64,000 nucleotides of DNA from Halodurantibacterium flavum (GCF_042681825.1 NZ_JBHUGH010000038.1:62001-126000), one strand, 5' to 3'. Shown: positions 49,901 to 58,208, counted from the stretch's first letter. Numbers and translations: made by a program. Notes: a model not told the origin generated them from the sequence alone.

Positions 49901-50128
49901 AGAGACGGCGGCCTCCGCAGGTGGACGCCGTGCGGGGTTGGGTGTCGAAAATACATTCAACCATCAGGACCTGCTCGACGAATTGGCGAGGATCCCGTCG
50001 GCGTGTTCGGTCCTGGCAGCTCCGGGCTTCTCGGCGCAGGCGAGGACCGGATCGATGATGGCGCATGATCTGATCGCCGGATCGCCGGCGACGCACCGGA
50101 CGGCCTCAAGTGCGAGGATCGAAGAAAC
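49900..50128 (-). pseudogene. Relic of an MBL-fold persulfide-dioxygenase-like (blh/ETHE1) gene
   Basis: The minus strand directly after the DUF442 stop reads VRCVAGDPAIRSCAIIDPVL with an N-terminal MBL pattern (typical relatives have ADPATxxCAIIDPVLD). It then shifts frame to FVEQVLMVECIFDTQPRTAS, which aligns with the segment before the THxHADH zinc motif. The zinc motif itself is lost and the rest of the gene is absent. So only about 70 codons of a once-adjacent MBL gene remain. The degenerate CTTAAG box lies just downstream of the relic. Confidence 0.6.
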
Positions 50129-50129
50129 C

Positions 50130-50573
50130 CTACATCGTTGGTTTGGCTGGACCTCGACTCACAGCGATCCGGACTTGGGCGTGGTCCGGTGCGGTCCCGC
50201 TCGCCGTGGCGACGAACTTGTCATTCTTGAATCCCGGAACGTCCGCGTCGCCGGCCAGCACCCACATGTAGAAGGAACGCGCGCCGGAATGGCAATGCGC
50301 CAGGACGGGGCCGTCCGACGCGACGATGGCTTCGGCGAAACGGCGAGCATCGTCCGCCGTCATCAAGGTGCTGGTGACGGGGATGAACACGTAGTCGAGA
50401 CCGGCCGCCCTGGCCGCCGCTTCTTCCACATCGGTTCCCGGCTGTGACGGGTCCTCGCCGTCGGGACGATTGTTGATGACGCTCCTGAACCCGAGGCGAC
50501 GCAACTTAGCGAAATCGTCGGGCTGAAGTTGCCCCGCGACGGAAAACTTCTCTGTGACCGGAATGAGCTCCAT
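50130..50573 (-). CDS. DUF442/Blh-type phosphatase-fold sulfur-transferase-like protein
   Basis: The 147-residue protein belongs to the TIGR01244 (DUF442) group, with a dual-specificity phosphatase-like loop HCHSGARS (C-x5-R) and the VINNRPDGEDP strand. In several bacteria this domain is fused or adjacent to an MBL persulfide dioxygenase under BigR/SqrR control and is thought to handle sulfane sulfur. Here it is flanked by relics of an MBL gene and of SQR. Its promoter region carries the second copy of the 16-bp element. It is itself intact and probably still expressed. Confidence 0.82.
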   Translation of the reverse strand: MELIPVTEKFSVAGQLQPDDFAKLRRLGFRSVINNRPDGEDPSQPGTDVEEAAARAAGLDYVFIPVTSTLMTADDARRFAEAIVASDGPVLAHCHSGARSFYMWVLAGDADVPGFKNDKFVATASGTAPDHAQVRIAVSRGPAKPTM

Positions 50574-50602
50574 GGGATGCCTGCTTGACTATTGTCGACA
50601 TG

Positions 50603-50618
50603 GATTACACAGTTACAT
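50603..50618. promoter_or_regulatory. 16-bp shared element, copy 2 (candidate ArsR-family operator)
   Basis: GATTACACAGTTACAT is the exact reverse complement of the element at 33064-33079. It lies 30 bp upstream of the DUF442 start and 38 bp upstream of the SQR relic, in the divergent promoter region. Confidence 0.55.
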
Positions 50619-50655
50619 AAAATCAGAAGTAACGATCTGAAAATGGGAAAATTCA

Positions 50656-51029
50656 ATGGAAGCTGCCGTGCATCCGCAGGAGCCGAAGGCGCTGCAGCTC
50701 AAGCACCACATCATCATCGTCGGTGGAGGAGCCGCCGGTATAGCCGTTGCGAGTTCAAGCGACCGAGGCGTGATCTCGACATCGCCGTCGCGGAGCCCTC
50801 GGAGACGCATTCGTACCAGCCGGGCAGGGATGCGGTCTCGACGGCAAATGCCCAGACGGCTGCAGCCGTGCGGCTTCAGTCTTCCGTGGTGGCCAACCTC
50901 CTGTCCGCCTGCGATGGCAAGTCGTTTCCGAAGGCCTATGACGGCTATGGCTCGTGCCCGCTGACCGTCGCGATCGGCAAGATCAAAGGCAGCAGGATCG
51001 ACAGCAAACATCGCGAGCGGGGGTGGTGA
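50656..51029 (+). pseudogene. Internally deleted, frameshifted sulfide:quinone oxidoreductase relic
   Basis: The N terminus is recognisable as an SQR/FCSD-type flavoprotein (HHIIIVGGGAAGIAVASS, the FAD Rossmann motif). Around 50755 the frame shifts, continuing as PRRDLDIAVAEPSETHSYQP, which matches the next part of SQR. The sequence then jumps to the C-terminal region (AAAVRLQSSVVANLLSACDG and FPKAYDGYGSCPLTVAIGKI). Most of the about 400-residue enzyme, including the catalytic cysteine region, is missing, and a shifted tail ends at a TGA. No active enzyme can be made. Confidence 0.72.
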
Positions 51030-51042
51030 GCACGTGTTCGTC

Positions 51043-51681
51043 TCACTGTCCCTCTGCCTGCCGCTTTCGCGCGTCCGCCACAGCCAGTTTGAAGCCTTGA
51101 TAGTCCAGGGTCGAAGTCTGGAAGGGCCCAATGAGGTAGGCTGGCGTGCCCGAGAAACCGATGGCATCGGCCTGCGCCATGTTGCGCTTGATGATGGCGT
51201 CGATTTCAGCTGCCTTGGCTGTCATGTCCGCGTCGAGGCGGCGCATGTCGATGCCCGCGGCCTCCAGACCTTCGCGCATTTTCTCCCTTGGGACGCCGAC
51301 CCCGGGAATGCCCATCAGCGCGTGGTGCGCAACCTCGTATTTGCCCTGATATTTGGCGGCGAGCGCCATGGTCGCGCCATCGATCGAGGTCGGCCGGATC
51401 ACCGGCCAATCCTTGTAGACGAGGCGGATCTTGCCGTCTTCCTTCACGACGCGAGCAAGGTCGGGCGCGGACTTCTTGCAGTAGGGGCAGTTGTAGTCGA
51501 GGAAGGCCACGATCGTCAGGTCGCCGCGGGGGTCTCCGGAAACCGGGGCCGCGGGGTCATTGAGAATCATTTCCTTCGAAACGTCGGCGTGTTGCGCGAG
51601 GGCGGAGCGTTGCATGAGAGGCACTGCGAGAGCCGCGCCTCCCATGGCGACCATGGCGCCGCGACGCGTGAGAGCTGGCAT
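51043..51681 (-). CDS. DsbA-family periplasmic oxidoreductase
   Basis: The roughly 212-residue protein has an RR-type signal (MPALTRRGAMVAMGGAALAV, cleavage near ALAQ) and a DsbA/thioredoxin-fold domain with FLDYNCPYCKKS and the cis-proline GFSGTPAY. It resembles DsbA/ScsC-like proteins in alphaproteobacteria. Whether it oxidises or isomerises depends on pairing with DsbB (not seen here) or DsbD (present). It is divergent from the response regulator gene with a CTTAAG repeat between them. The longer frame to 51720 is not needed. Confidence 0.87.
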   Translation of the reverse strand: MPALTRRGAMVAMGGAALAVPLMQRSALAQHADVSKEMILNDPAAPVSGDPRGDLTIVAFLDYNCPYCKKSAPDLARVVKEDGKIRLVYKDWPVIRPTSIDGATMALAAKYQGKYEVAHHALMGIPGVGVPREKMREGLEAAGIDMRRLDADMTAKAAEIDAIIKRNMAQADAIGFSGTPAYLIGPFQTSTLDYQGFKLAVADARKRQAEGQ

Positions 51682-51751
51682 ACGGAATCTCCTTTCGATC
51701 GTGAGAGGGACAGGCGGCATACCGCCTGGAGCCGGGATCCACGCCTGCCAC

Positions 51752-51768
51752 CTTAAGGCTGGCTTAAG
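51752..51768. promoter_or_regulatory. PmrA/QseB-type direct repeat CTTAAG-N5-CTTAAG (dsbA and two-component system)
   Basis: Perfect hexamers with spacer GCTGG, 71 bp from the dsbA start and 49 bp from the response regulator start. Location between the regulator gene and dsbA fits autoregulation plus control of dsbA. Confidence 0.7.
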
Positions 51769-51816
51769 GTCGGCACCCGATTGCGACTGTTCTGACGGAA
51801 GCTGAGTAAAGTTGTC

Positions 51817-52482
51817 ATGAGGGTTTTGGTCGTCGAAGATGACGCGGTGCTGCTGAACGGCCTGCAGGTCGGGCTGGGCCTGGCCGGCTTCACGGTCGAC
51901 GCAGTCTCCACCTGCGCCGATGCCTCGGCTGCACTAAGAATCTCGGCCTTTGACGCGGTCGTTCTCGACCTGATGCTCCCTGACGGCTCGGGGCTCGGCG
52001 TACTGGACGAATTGCGAGGGCGGCAGGTTGGAACGCCGGTCCTTCTTCTGACGGCGCGGGACAGCGTGCCCGACCGGATCGCCGGCCTCGACGCCGGCGC
52101 GGACGACTATCTGGGGAAGCCCTTCGATCTGAACGAGGTAGCCGCCCGGCTGAGGGCGCTGACGCGACGCGGCAACGGCGGCACGTCCGCCTGCCGCATC
52201 TGGCGCGATCTGCGCCTCGATCCCGCGACGATGGCGGTCTCAAAGAGCGGTGAGGCGGTTCGTCTTTCGCGCCGCGAGTTCTCCATCCTGCATGCGCTGA
52301 TGGATCGGCCCGGCCAAATCCTGTCGAAGTCGCAGCTCGAGGACCGGCTCTATGGCTGGCAAGAGGATATCGAAAGCAACACGATCGAAGTGCACATCCA
52401 CAATCTGAGGCAGAAGCTCGGCCCGGGCGTCATCGAGACGGTGCGCGGCGTCGGCTACAAGCTGGCGGAGGCGACCGCGTGA
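51817..52482 (+). CDS. OmpR-family response regulator (QseB/PmrA-like)
   Basis: The 221-residue protein has a receiver domain (acidic pocket VVEDDAVLL, phospho-acceptor D in VVLDLMLPDG, the conserved T/K in LLTARDS and GKPFDLNEV) and a winged-helix DNA-binding domain. Its C-terminal YGWQEDIESNTIEVHIHNLR is the QseB/PmrA/TctD signature. Related regulators bind CTTAA-N6-type direct repeats, exactly the type found five times in this island. A 4-bp overlap couples it to the kinase. It likely activates the dsb, cco and ldt promoters. Confidence 0.92.
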   Translation: MRVLVVEDDAVLLNGLQVGLGLAGFTVDAVSTCADASAALRISAFDAVVLDLMLPDGSGLGVLDELRGRQVGTPVLLLTARDSVPDRIAGLDAGADDYLGKPFDLNEVAARLRALTRRGNGGTSACRIWRDLRLDPATMAVSKSGEAVRLSRREFSILHALMDRPGQILSKSQLEDRLYGWQEDIESNTIEVHIHNLRQKLGPGVIETVRGVGYKLAEATA

Positions 52483-53885
52483 CGTCGATCCGGAGCCGGC
52501 TCTTCCTGATCCTGATGATCACCACCGGCGTGGTGTGGATGTCGGCTATCGCCTGGATCTATCTCAGCACCCGCGCTGAGGTGGAGCGGGTTCTCGACGC
52601 CCGGCTGATCGAGGCGGCGCGCATGGTGAGCTCGCTGATCACCAGCCAGGAGATCGATCCGATGCGCGCAGCGCAGATTCCGGCCATCGAGCCAACCATG
52701 CATGCCTCCTACGATCGCCAGCTTTCGTGTCAGATCTGGGCGCTGGACGGGACCCTGGTCGGCCGTTCGGACGCAGCGCCGGCGACTCCCCTATCCGATG
52801 CCAAGGATGGCTTTTCGGAGACGCTCATCGATGGAGAGACCTGGCGCGTCTATGCCGTGGTCAACGCCGATCTGGGCATGCGCGTTCTCGTCGGGGACAA
52901 TATGCGCGTTCGCGACCGGCTGGTCGCCGATGTCATCCGGGGCCTGGCCCTTCCGGCACTGCTGATCCTGCCGATCCTGGCCGGGCTGATATGGCTGAGC
53001 GTCAGGAAAGGCCTCGGGCCTCTCAACAAGATGGCTCATGCGTTGGAGACACGTCCGGCGTCCGATCTGAGCGCGCTGCCGGACGTGGACACGCCCTCCG
53101 AGATCAAGCCCGTCATCCGCTCGCTCAACGGGCTGTTCGGACGCGTCCATGCGGCCCGCGAGCGCGAGCGCGACTTCACGGCTTTCGCGGCGCATGAACT
53201 GCGCACGCCGGTTGCGGGACTCAAAACCCAGGCGCAGGTCGCGCTGGGTAGCGACGATCCCGACATTCGGCGCAACGCGCTGCGCCAGATTGTGGTCGGA
53301 GTGGACCGGACCTCTCGGCTGATGCGTCAGCTCACCGACCTGACGAATGCCGAGCGGGGCGAAGCCGATGCCGACGGTCGTCGCGTCAACCTGGGCAAGC
53401 TGGTCGGCCAGCTCGTCGACGACATCCGCCAACACTACTCGGACGCGGTGCCGATCGAGATCGACGCCAAGCTGAACGATATCTATCTTCAGCTCGACGC
53501 GTCGCTGTTCATGCTGGCGGTGCGCAACCTCATGGAAAATGCCGTGCTGCATTCCCGCAACGACGGCGTCGTCCGTTGCGGAGTGAGGATCGATGGCGAC
53601 GCCGTCGCGGTGACCATTGAAGACAACGGCCCCGGAATCCCCGAAGACGAGTTGCCCAAGGTTTGCGAAAGGTTCTACCGCGGCCGCAACAAGACAGCGA
53701 TGGGAAGCGGTCTCGGGCTCGCGATTGCCGAGCTGGCGGCGAAGCGCCTCGGCGGGAATGTCAGTCTCGGGAACCGTTCCGAGGGCGGTCTTCGCGCGGA
53801 GCTGCAATTCAGCAAAGCCATGCTGTCGCGAGCGCCCCGCGCCGATCCCGATCGCGCCGAGAACAGAGCAATCAGCTGCTCGTAG
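52479..53885 (+). CDS. Two-component sensor histidine kinase (QseC/PmrB-like)
   Basis: The 468-residue protein has two membrane helices (about residues 9-30 and 155-175) around a periplasmic domain of about 125 residues, then a HAMP-like segment. The HisKA domain carries FTAFAAHELRTPVAG, and the ATPase domain has NLMENAVLHS, DNGPGIP and GSGLGLAIAEL. The periplasmic part shows one cysteine (LSCQIWALDG); the signal is unknown. It is a GTG start overlapping the regulator. The 143 bp after it contain nothing recognisable. Confidence 0.92.
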   Translation: MTSIRSRLFLILMITTGVVWMSAIAWIYLSTRAEVERVLDARLIEAARMVSSLITSQEIDPMRAAQIPAIEPTMHASYDRQLSCQIWALDGTLVGRSDAAPATPLSDAKDGFSETLIDGETWRVYAVVNADLGMRVLVGDNMRVRDRLVADVIRGLALPALLILPILAGLIWLSVRKGLGPLNKMAHALETRPASDLSALPDVDTPSEIKPVIRSLNGLFGRVHAARERERDFTAFAAHELRTPVAGLKTQAQVALGSDDPDIRRNALRQIVVGVDRTSRLMRQLTDLTNAERGEADADGRRVNLGKLVGQLVDDIRQHYSDAVPIEIDAKLNDIYLQLDASLFMLAVRNLMENAVLHSRNDGVVRCGVRIDGDAVAVTIEDNGPGIPEDELPKVCERFYRGRNKTAMGSGLGLAIAELAAKRLGGNVSLGNRSEGGLRAELQFSKAMLSRAPRADPDRAENRAISCS

Positions 53886-54047
53886 TAGAAGGTACAGCTT
53901 CTGACTACAGCCTACGCCACGGCCCGGACCTGCGGCACCCAGCCCGAGAAGAGGACTGTAAGGGCAAATGGCGCATTGCTTGTGCGGCCGATTCTAACGA
54001 CGAAAGGTCAGCTCGCCCGCGTGTAGGAAATGTCCGGAAGGGGCGGA

Positions 54048-55010
54048 ATGTCGAAAGGAAAGCATCCGCGAGAAGCGACGTCGTCAGATCATTTTGGCAA
54101 GGCCAAAGACTTTGACTTCAGGCAAATAAGATATGTCTTGGCCGCCGCAGAGAGCACGAGCATTCGGGGCGCGGCGGATCTTCTGGGTGTGGAACCGTCT
54201 AGTGTCAGCAAAGCTATACGAGATTTCGAGAATCGAACAGGTGTCGGACTGTTCGAGCGTGGCCAGTTTGGCACTCGGCTGACCGAAGCAGGCCGGCAGT
54301 TCATTGAGCAAGCGGTCCCGGCGATTCGACAGATCTGGCAGGCCATCCAGTGCGCGGAAGCTGCGGGGCGTGTGGAGACCGGCAGGCTGCGGGTCGGGGT
54401 GATCACGACGCTCGCCGGAGGATTTCTGCGGGAGCTCCTATGTAGATACGAGGCTGCGCACGCTGGAGTCCGGCTCGATATTCGTGATGGCGGGCGTCAG
54501 GACCATATTCGCACCATTCGCGCCCATCAGCTCGACGTGGGATTTTTTACGGGCAACGGCGAGGTGAAGGGGTGCAATACGGTGGAGCTCTGGCGAGAGC
54601 GGGTCCATATCGCCCTGCCTCGGTCCCATCCATTGTCCCGGCTCGAGAAGCTCGATTGGTCGCAGTTGGTCGATGAAGTGTTCATCGTATCCCGATTTGG
54701 TCCCGGACCGGAAATCCGTGACTACATCGTGCGGAGAATCTGTGACTACAGCACCTATCCGATGGTTGAATATCACGATGTGCATCAGGAGACCTTGATG
54801 CATATGGTCGCCATGGGCAAAGGAATAACGCCGGTCGTCGAGGCTTGGAGGGGGGTGACCATCCGTGACCTCAGCCTGGTCCCTCTTAGCGCAGAGGCGG
54901 ATATTGTTCCTTTCAGCGCCGTCTGGTCTCCTGCAAATGACAATCCGAGCCTGCAGCGCCTGATCAGCTTTGCACGCGAACTGGCCAAGCAAACCCGCGC
55001 AGACCGGTAG
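54048..55010 (+). CDS. LysR-type transcriptional regulator
   Basis: The roughly 320-residue protein has an N-terminal winged helix (DFRQIRYVLAAAESTSIRGA, SSVSKAIRDFENRTGV) and a co-inducer-binding domain (RLRVGVITTLAGG, DVGFFTGNGEV, HIALPRSHPLS). The ATG at 54048 has GGAAGGGG 5-6 nt upstream; an in-frame ATG at 54030 lacks one. No obvious target lies beside it, although the downstream segment is a gene relic. Family members of this type are common in alphaproteobacterial genomic islands. Confidence 0.85.
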   Translation: MSKGKHPREATSSDHFGKAKDFDFRQIRYVLAAAESTSIRGAADLLGVEPSSVSKAIRDFENRTGVGLFERGQFGTRLTEAGRQFIEQAVPAIRQIWQAIQCAEAAGRVETGRLRVGVITTLAGGFLRELLCRYEAAHAGVRLDIRDGGRQDHIRTIRAHQLDVGFFTGNGEVKGCNTVELWRERVHIALPRSHPLSRLEKLDWSQLVDEVFIVSRFGPGPEIRDYIVRRICDYSTYPMVEYHDVHQETLMHMVAMGKGITPVVEAWRGVTIRDLSLVPLSAEADIVPFSAVWSPANDNPSLQRLISFARELAKQTRADR

Positions 55011-55696
55011 TCGAGGCTCTATGACGCGCCGCATTGCCGAGACATTGCCAAATCACAGCTCTTCTTCTGAGAAGATCTACCAAACCCGGCGACCGTCGAC
55101 ACAGCGCAATCATGCCGAGGGGATAGGCGGCATGATGGCGTGGCTGGACGACGGGGTCGCAGTGACTCGACCACCATGCCTCGCTCTATCCCGACAGCAT
55201 CCGCCATCTGATCTACTACAACGGTTCCTATGGTGGTCCCGGGGGCGGATGGCGACTGTAGGCGGAGTTCGGCGCTCACCTATCACCATCGGGGGCAGGC
55301 ATAGGCATGGTTATCCGCACGTCGGAGAATACGCGCTTGTGCGCCCCGGTCGCGAGATGCCTTTTAATTTCGGTGCCGACAGCCGACAAATACAAGACTA
55401 AGAACTTCGTCGACACGGTCGTCTACCGTGGTGCCGATGCGGTCAGCGGCTGGGTGTTCTCCGGCTACATGCTGCGCCAGCATCGCCGAACCGAGATGAA
55501 AATGGCCACGCTTGATTGCCTGAGAGTGGGTCAGCACGGATGCGGCGGGGATGGCGAAGGTGTTCGACCTGAATGGGCCGTCGCTGCTGCTTGCCCCACC
55601 CCATGGCGTCTTCGACACGAACGCCGATCGTGCAACTATGGAGCGGTAGGTTGGCGCGGTCGAGAAGAGCCCTGAATTCGCCTTGGTAGAGACCGT
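55011..55696. pseudogene. Decayed region with a nucleotide/MFS-transporter-like fragment
   Basis: About 690 bp contain no intact gene. On the plus strand, reading frames that shift near 55360 give EYALVRPGREM and then ADKYKTKNFVDTVVYRGADA followed by VSGW. This resembles the loop and helix of Npt1/Npt2-type ADP/ATP or related MFS carriers (consensus KYKAKNFIDTVVYRGGD). The surroundings are stop-interrupted. I see no function. The OsmC gene begins beyond it on the other strand. Confidence 0.5.
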
Positions 55697-56134
55697 TCAA
55701 CTCACTCCGCTCGCCTCGACCGTGAGCACCTCGATCCCGGCCTCGAGGGCGAGACCGACCGGGCACTTTTGCGCTATTTTGATGAGGGCGTCGCGCTGCT
55801 CGTCGGTGAGCGGACCGACGAGCACGATGCGTCGTTCCATGGCGTGCGGCCTGGTATCTGAAGAGACGCCCGTGGCGCGCACGTGCTGGACGGATACCTG
55901 GACGTTTTCAAGCGGCCAGTTCTTTCTGCTCGCGTACATGCGGATGGTCATGGCCGTGCAGGCGCCAAGACCGGCCATGACGAACTCGAAGGGATCAGGG
56001 CCGGTGTCCTCGCCACCAAGCGCCTGCGGCTCGTCCGCGCCGAGGACATGGTGACCGATGCTGACGAACTGACCGTAGGGGCCGTGACCACTCTCCTCTA
56101 TATGAACGATATTGCGATCGGTTGTGACAGACAT
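55697..56134 (-). CDS. OsmC/Ohr-family peroxide reductase
   Basis: The 145-residue protein has the two active cysteines in GLGACTAMTIRMYA and QKCPVGLAL, and the N-terminal HHVLGADEP segment that carries the arginine/glutamate pocket region. OsmC proteins reduce organic hydroperoxides, and some members act on sulfane sulfur or persulfides. It lies next to the peroxiredoxin and MBL genes, suggesting a peroxide/sulfur-stress set. No signal peptide. Confidence 0.9.
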   Translation of the reverse strand: MSVTTDRNIVHIEESGHGPYGQFVSIGHHVLGADEPQALGGEDTGPDPFEFVMAGLGACTAMTIRMYASRKNWPLENVQVSVQHVRATGVSSDTRPHAMERRIVLVGPLTDEQRDALIKIAQKCPVGLALEAGIEVLTVEASGVS

Positions 56135-56369
56135 ATGCGGCTACACTCGCTCGTTGAACATCTCAATTGAATCGGCGCCGTTCGGCCATTGACGGGGCAA
56201 GCAAGCGCTTCAGCCTCCGAGGTTGCTTTTCGTGATGAGCTCGCCCGGTGAGAGACCGATGCTCGCTTCGGCGCGATGCTTCTCGCGCGTCGGCCCATTT
56301 CTTCGGCCGCATCCGTCCTTGCGGGCTTCCGCCCCGTCGAGGCCGCTCTTGTCGCCGGAGGCAACAATG

Positions 56370-56398
56370 TCGGGACGTCCCTTTGGGGAACGTCCCGA
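56370..56398 (-). terminator. Hairpin downstream of peroxiredoxin copy 2
   Basis: TCGGGACGT pairs with ACGTCCCGA, with further CCC/GGG pairing in the loop. It is 10 bp after the stop of the peroxiredoxin gene on the minus strand, but no T-run follows, so the terminator call is uncertain. The rest of the 56135-56407 gap shows nothing coding. Confidence 0.45.
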
Positions 56399-56407
56399 AG
56401 CTGATTG

Positions 56408-57142
56408 TCAGGCGACGGACTTCATGGAGAAGTACCAGTCTGTCGTCTCGAGGCCGTCCTTCATGCGGCTCTCGCAGGCCTCGACGGTCTTCGGTGCACC
56501 GACCAGAACCTTCTCGCCGGGCTGCCAGGCCTCCGGGGTGGCGACGGAATGGGCATCGCTGGTGCGGAGCGCTTTCACGAGGCGGAGGATCTCCGCGACG
56601 CTGCGGCCGTTGGTCATCGGGTAGTAGACCATGGCCCTCAGGATGCCATTGGGATCGATGATGAAGGTCGCGCGCACGGCGGAGGTGTCGGAGGCGCCCG
56701 GATGGATCATGCCGTAGGCCCTGGCGACCGTCATCGACAGATCCTCGATGATCGGGAACGGGATATCGACCTCGAACTTCTCCTTGATGTTCCTGACCCA
56801 GGCTAGATGCGAGAAGATGCTGTCGATGGAGAGACCGAGCAATTCGCAATCGAGCGCCTTGAACGCGTTGGCAGCCTTGGCGAAGCCGATGAACTCGGTG
56901 GTGCACACAGGCGTGAAATCGGCCGGGTGGGAGAACAGCACGAGCCAGCGCCCTTTATAGTCCGCAAGCGAGCGCTCGCCATGCGTCGTGTTGGCCTTGA
57001 AGGCTGGCGCCGGTTCGTTGATGCGGGGCATGGCCGCGGAGCCGGTTGGCTCGGTCGATGCGTACGACGAAGTGGCGGCGCTTGGCGCCGGGCTCTCGCT
57101 GGCCGTCGGCGTCGGCTGGGGTCTGGTATCGGAGCAGCTCAT
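56408..57142 (-). CDS. Peroxiredoxin (Prx6/1-Cys-like), copy 2, with N-terminal extension
   Basis: The 244-residue protein has about 36 residues of Ser/Pro/Thr-rich N-terminal extension (beginning MSCSDTRPQPTPTA) before the conserved domain. The active site HPADFTPVCTTEF, SIDSIFSHLAW and AVRATFIIDP match copy 1 closely. The C terminus ends differently (DWYFSMKSVA) and lacks the near-terminal cysteine of copy 1, so the resolving partner may be another protein or glutathione. It is 64 bp downstream of the MBL gene, probably one transcript. No membrane segment or classical signal is evident in the extension. Confidence 0.9.
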   Translation of the reverse strand: MSCSDTRPQPTPTASESPAPSAATSSYASTEPTGSAAMPRINEPAPAFKANTTHGERSLADYKGRWLVLFSHPADFTPVCTTEFIGFAKAANAFKALDCELLGLSIDSIFSHLAWVRNIKEKFEVDIPFPIIEDLSMTVARAYGMIHPGASDTSAVRATFIIDPNGILRAMVYYPMTNGRSVAEILRLVKALRTSDAHSVATPEAWQPGEKVLVGAPKTVEACESRMKDGLETTDWYFSMKSVA

Positions 57143-57206
57143 AGGGTTGTCCTTTTCGTTGTGGTTGAGCGGGGTGCGGGGTGATTCTGCTGCGGATATC
57201 CGGCAG

Positions 57207-58109
57207 TCAGAGAGCGTCGATGGGAACCTTGAGGAAGCGCTTGCCGCTGGCATCGGGCGCAGGCAGTTCGCCGGCCTTCATGTTCACCTGGATCGACGGA
57301 ATGATGAGCTTGGGCATGGCGAGGGTCGCGTCGCGGGCCGTCCGCATGGCGACGAACTCGTCTTCGCTGATGCCGTCGCGCGCGTGCTTGTTGTGCGCGC
57401 GCTCCTCACCGACCGTGGTTTCCCATCGGATTTCCCGCCGGCCGTCGGCACCATAGTCGTGGCACATGAACAGGCGCATCTCAGGAGGAAGGGCGAGCAC
57501 CTTCTTGATGGAGCGATAGAGTTCGTGTGCATCCCCACCCGGGAAATCGGCGCGAGCCGTTCCGCTGTCGGGCATGAACAGGGTGTCGCCCACGAAGGCG
57601 GCATTGCCGACGACATGGGTCATGCATGCGGGCGTGTGGCCGGGCGTGTGCATGGCGAACGCATTCATCGTCCCGATCGTGTAGGTGTCGCCGTCCTGGA
57701 ACAGCCGGTCGAACTGGCTGCCGTCCCGCTGAAACTCGGTGCCTTCGTTGAAGATCTTGCCGAAGGTGTCCTGGACGATGGTGATGCGGTCGCCGATGCC
57801 CAGCTTGCCGCCGAGCTTCGCCTGGATGTAGGGCGCGGCCGAAAGATGGTCGGCGTGGACGTGCGTCTCGATCAGCCACTCGACGGTCAATCCATTCCTG
57901 GTGACGAAGTCGATTATCTCATCGGCGGACTCGTAGGCGATCCGGCCGGCGGCGTAGTCGATGTCCATCACCGAATCGACAATGGCGCACGCCTTGGAGG
58001 CCGGGTCCTTGACGACGTAGCTGATGGTGTTGGTCGCCTCGTCGAAAAACGGCGTTACGTCTGGACTGACCGAGAGATCGACTGGATAGGAAGCTGGCTT
58101 CGGGCCCAT
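57207..58109 (-). CDS. MBL-fold hydrolase, ETHE1/Blh-like persulfide-dioxygenase family
   Basis: The 300-residue protein has the signature THVHADH near residue 83, the second-sphere ligands in HTPGHTPACMTH and GDTLFMPDSGTARADFPGG, and the family C-terminal region CHDYG...TTVGEERAHN. ETHE1-type enzymes oxidise glutathione persulfide to sulfite using a single iron. The Blh subgroup is regulated by BigR/SqrR in alphaproteobacteria. It is divergent from an OxyR-like gene (63-bp gap) and precedes peroxiredoxin copy 2. Confidence 0.88.
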   Translation of the reverse strand: MGPKPASYPVDLSVSPDVTPFFDEATNTISYVVKDPASKACAIVDSVMDIDYAAGRIAYESADEIIDFVTRNGLTVEWLIETHVHADHLSAAPYIQAKLGGKLGIGDRITIVQDTFGKIFNEGTEFQRDGSQFDRLFQDGDTYTIGTMNAFAMHTPGHTPACMTHVVGNAAFVGDTLFMPDSGTARADFPGGDAHELYRSIKKVLALPPEMRLFMCHDYGADGRREIRWETTVGEERAHNKHARDGISEDEFVAMRTARDATLAMPKLIIPSIQVNMKAGELPAPDASGKRFLKVPIDAL

Positions 58110-58208
58110 CAGATGATCCTCCTTCGAATATTGCTCTGCGCCTCATATACGATATTGCGTAAGTTCGTAGAAATGAATTATTCTGGCTTCAGTTATCGAA
58201 GGAAACGA

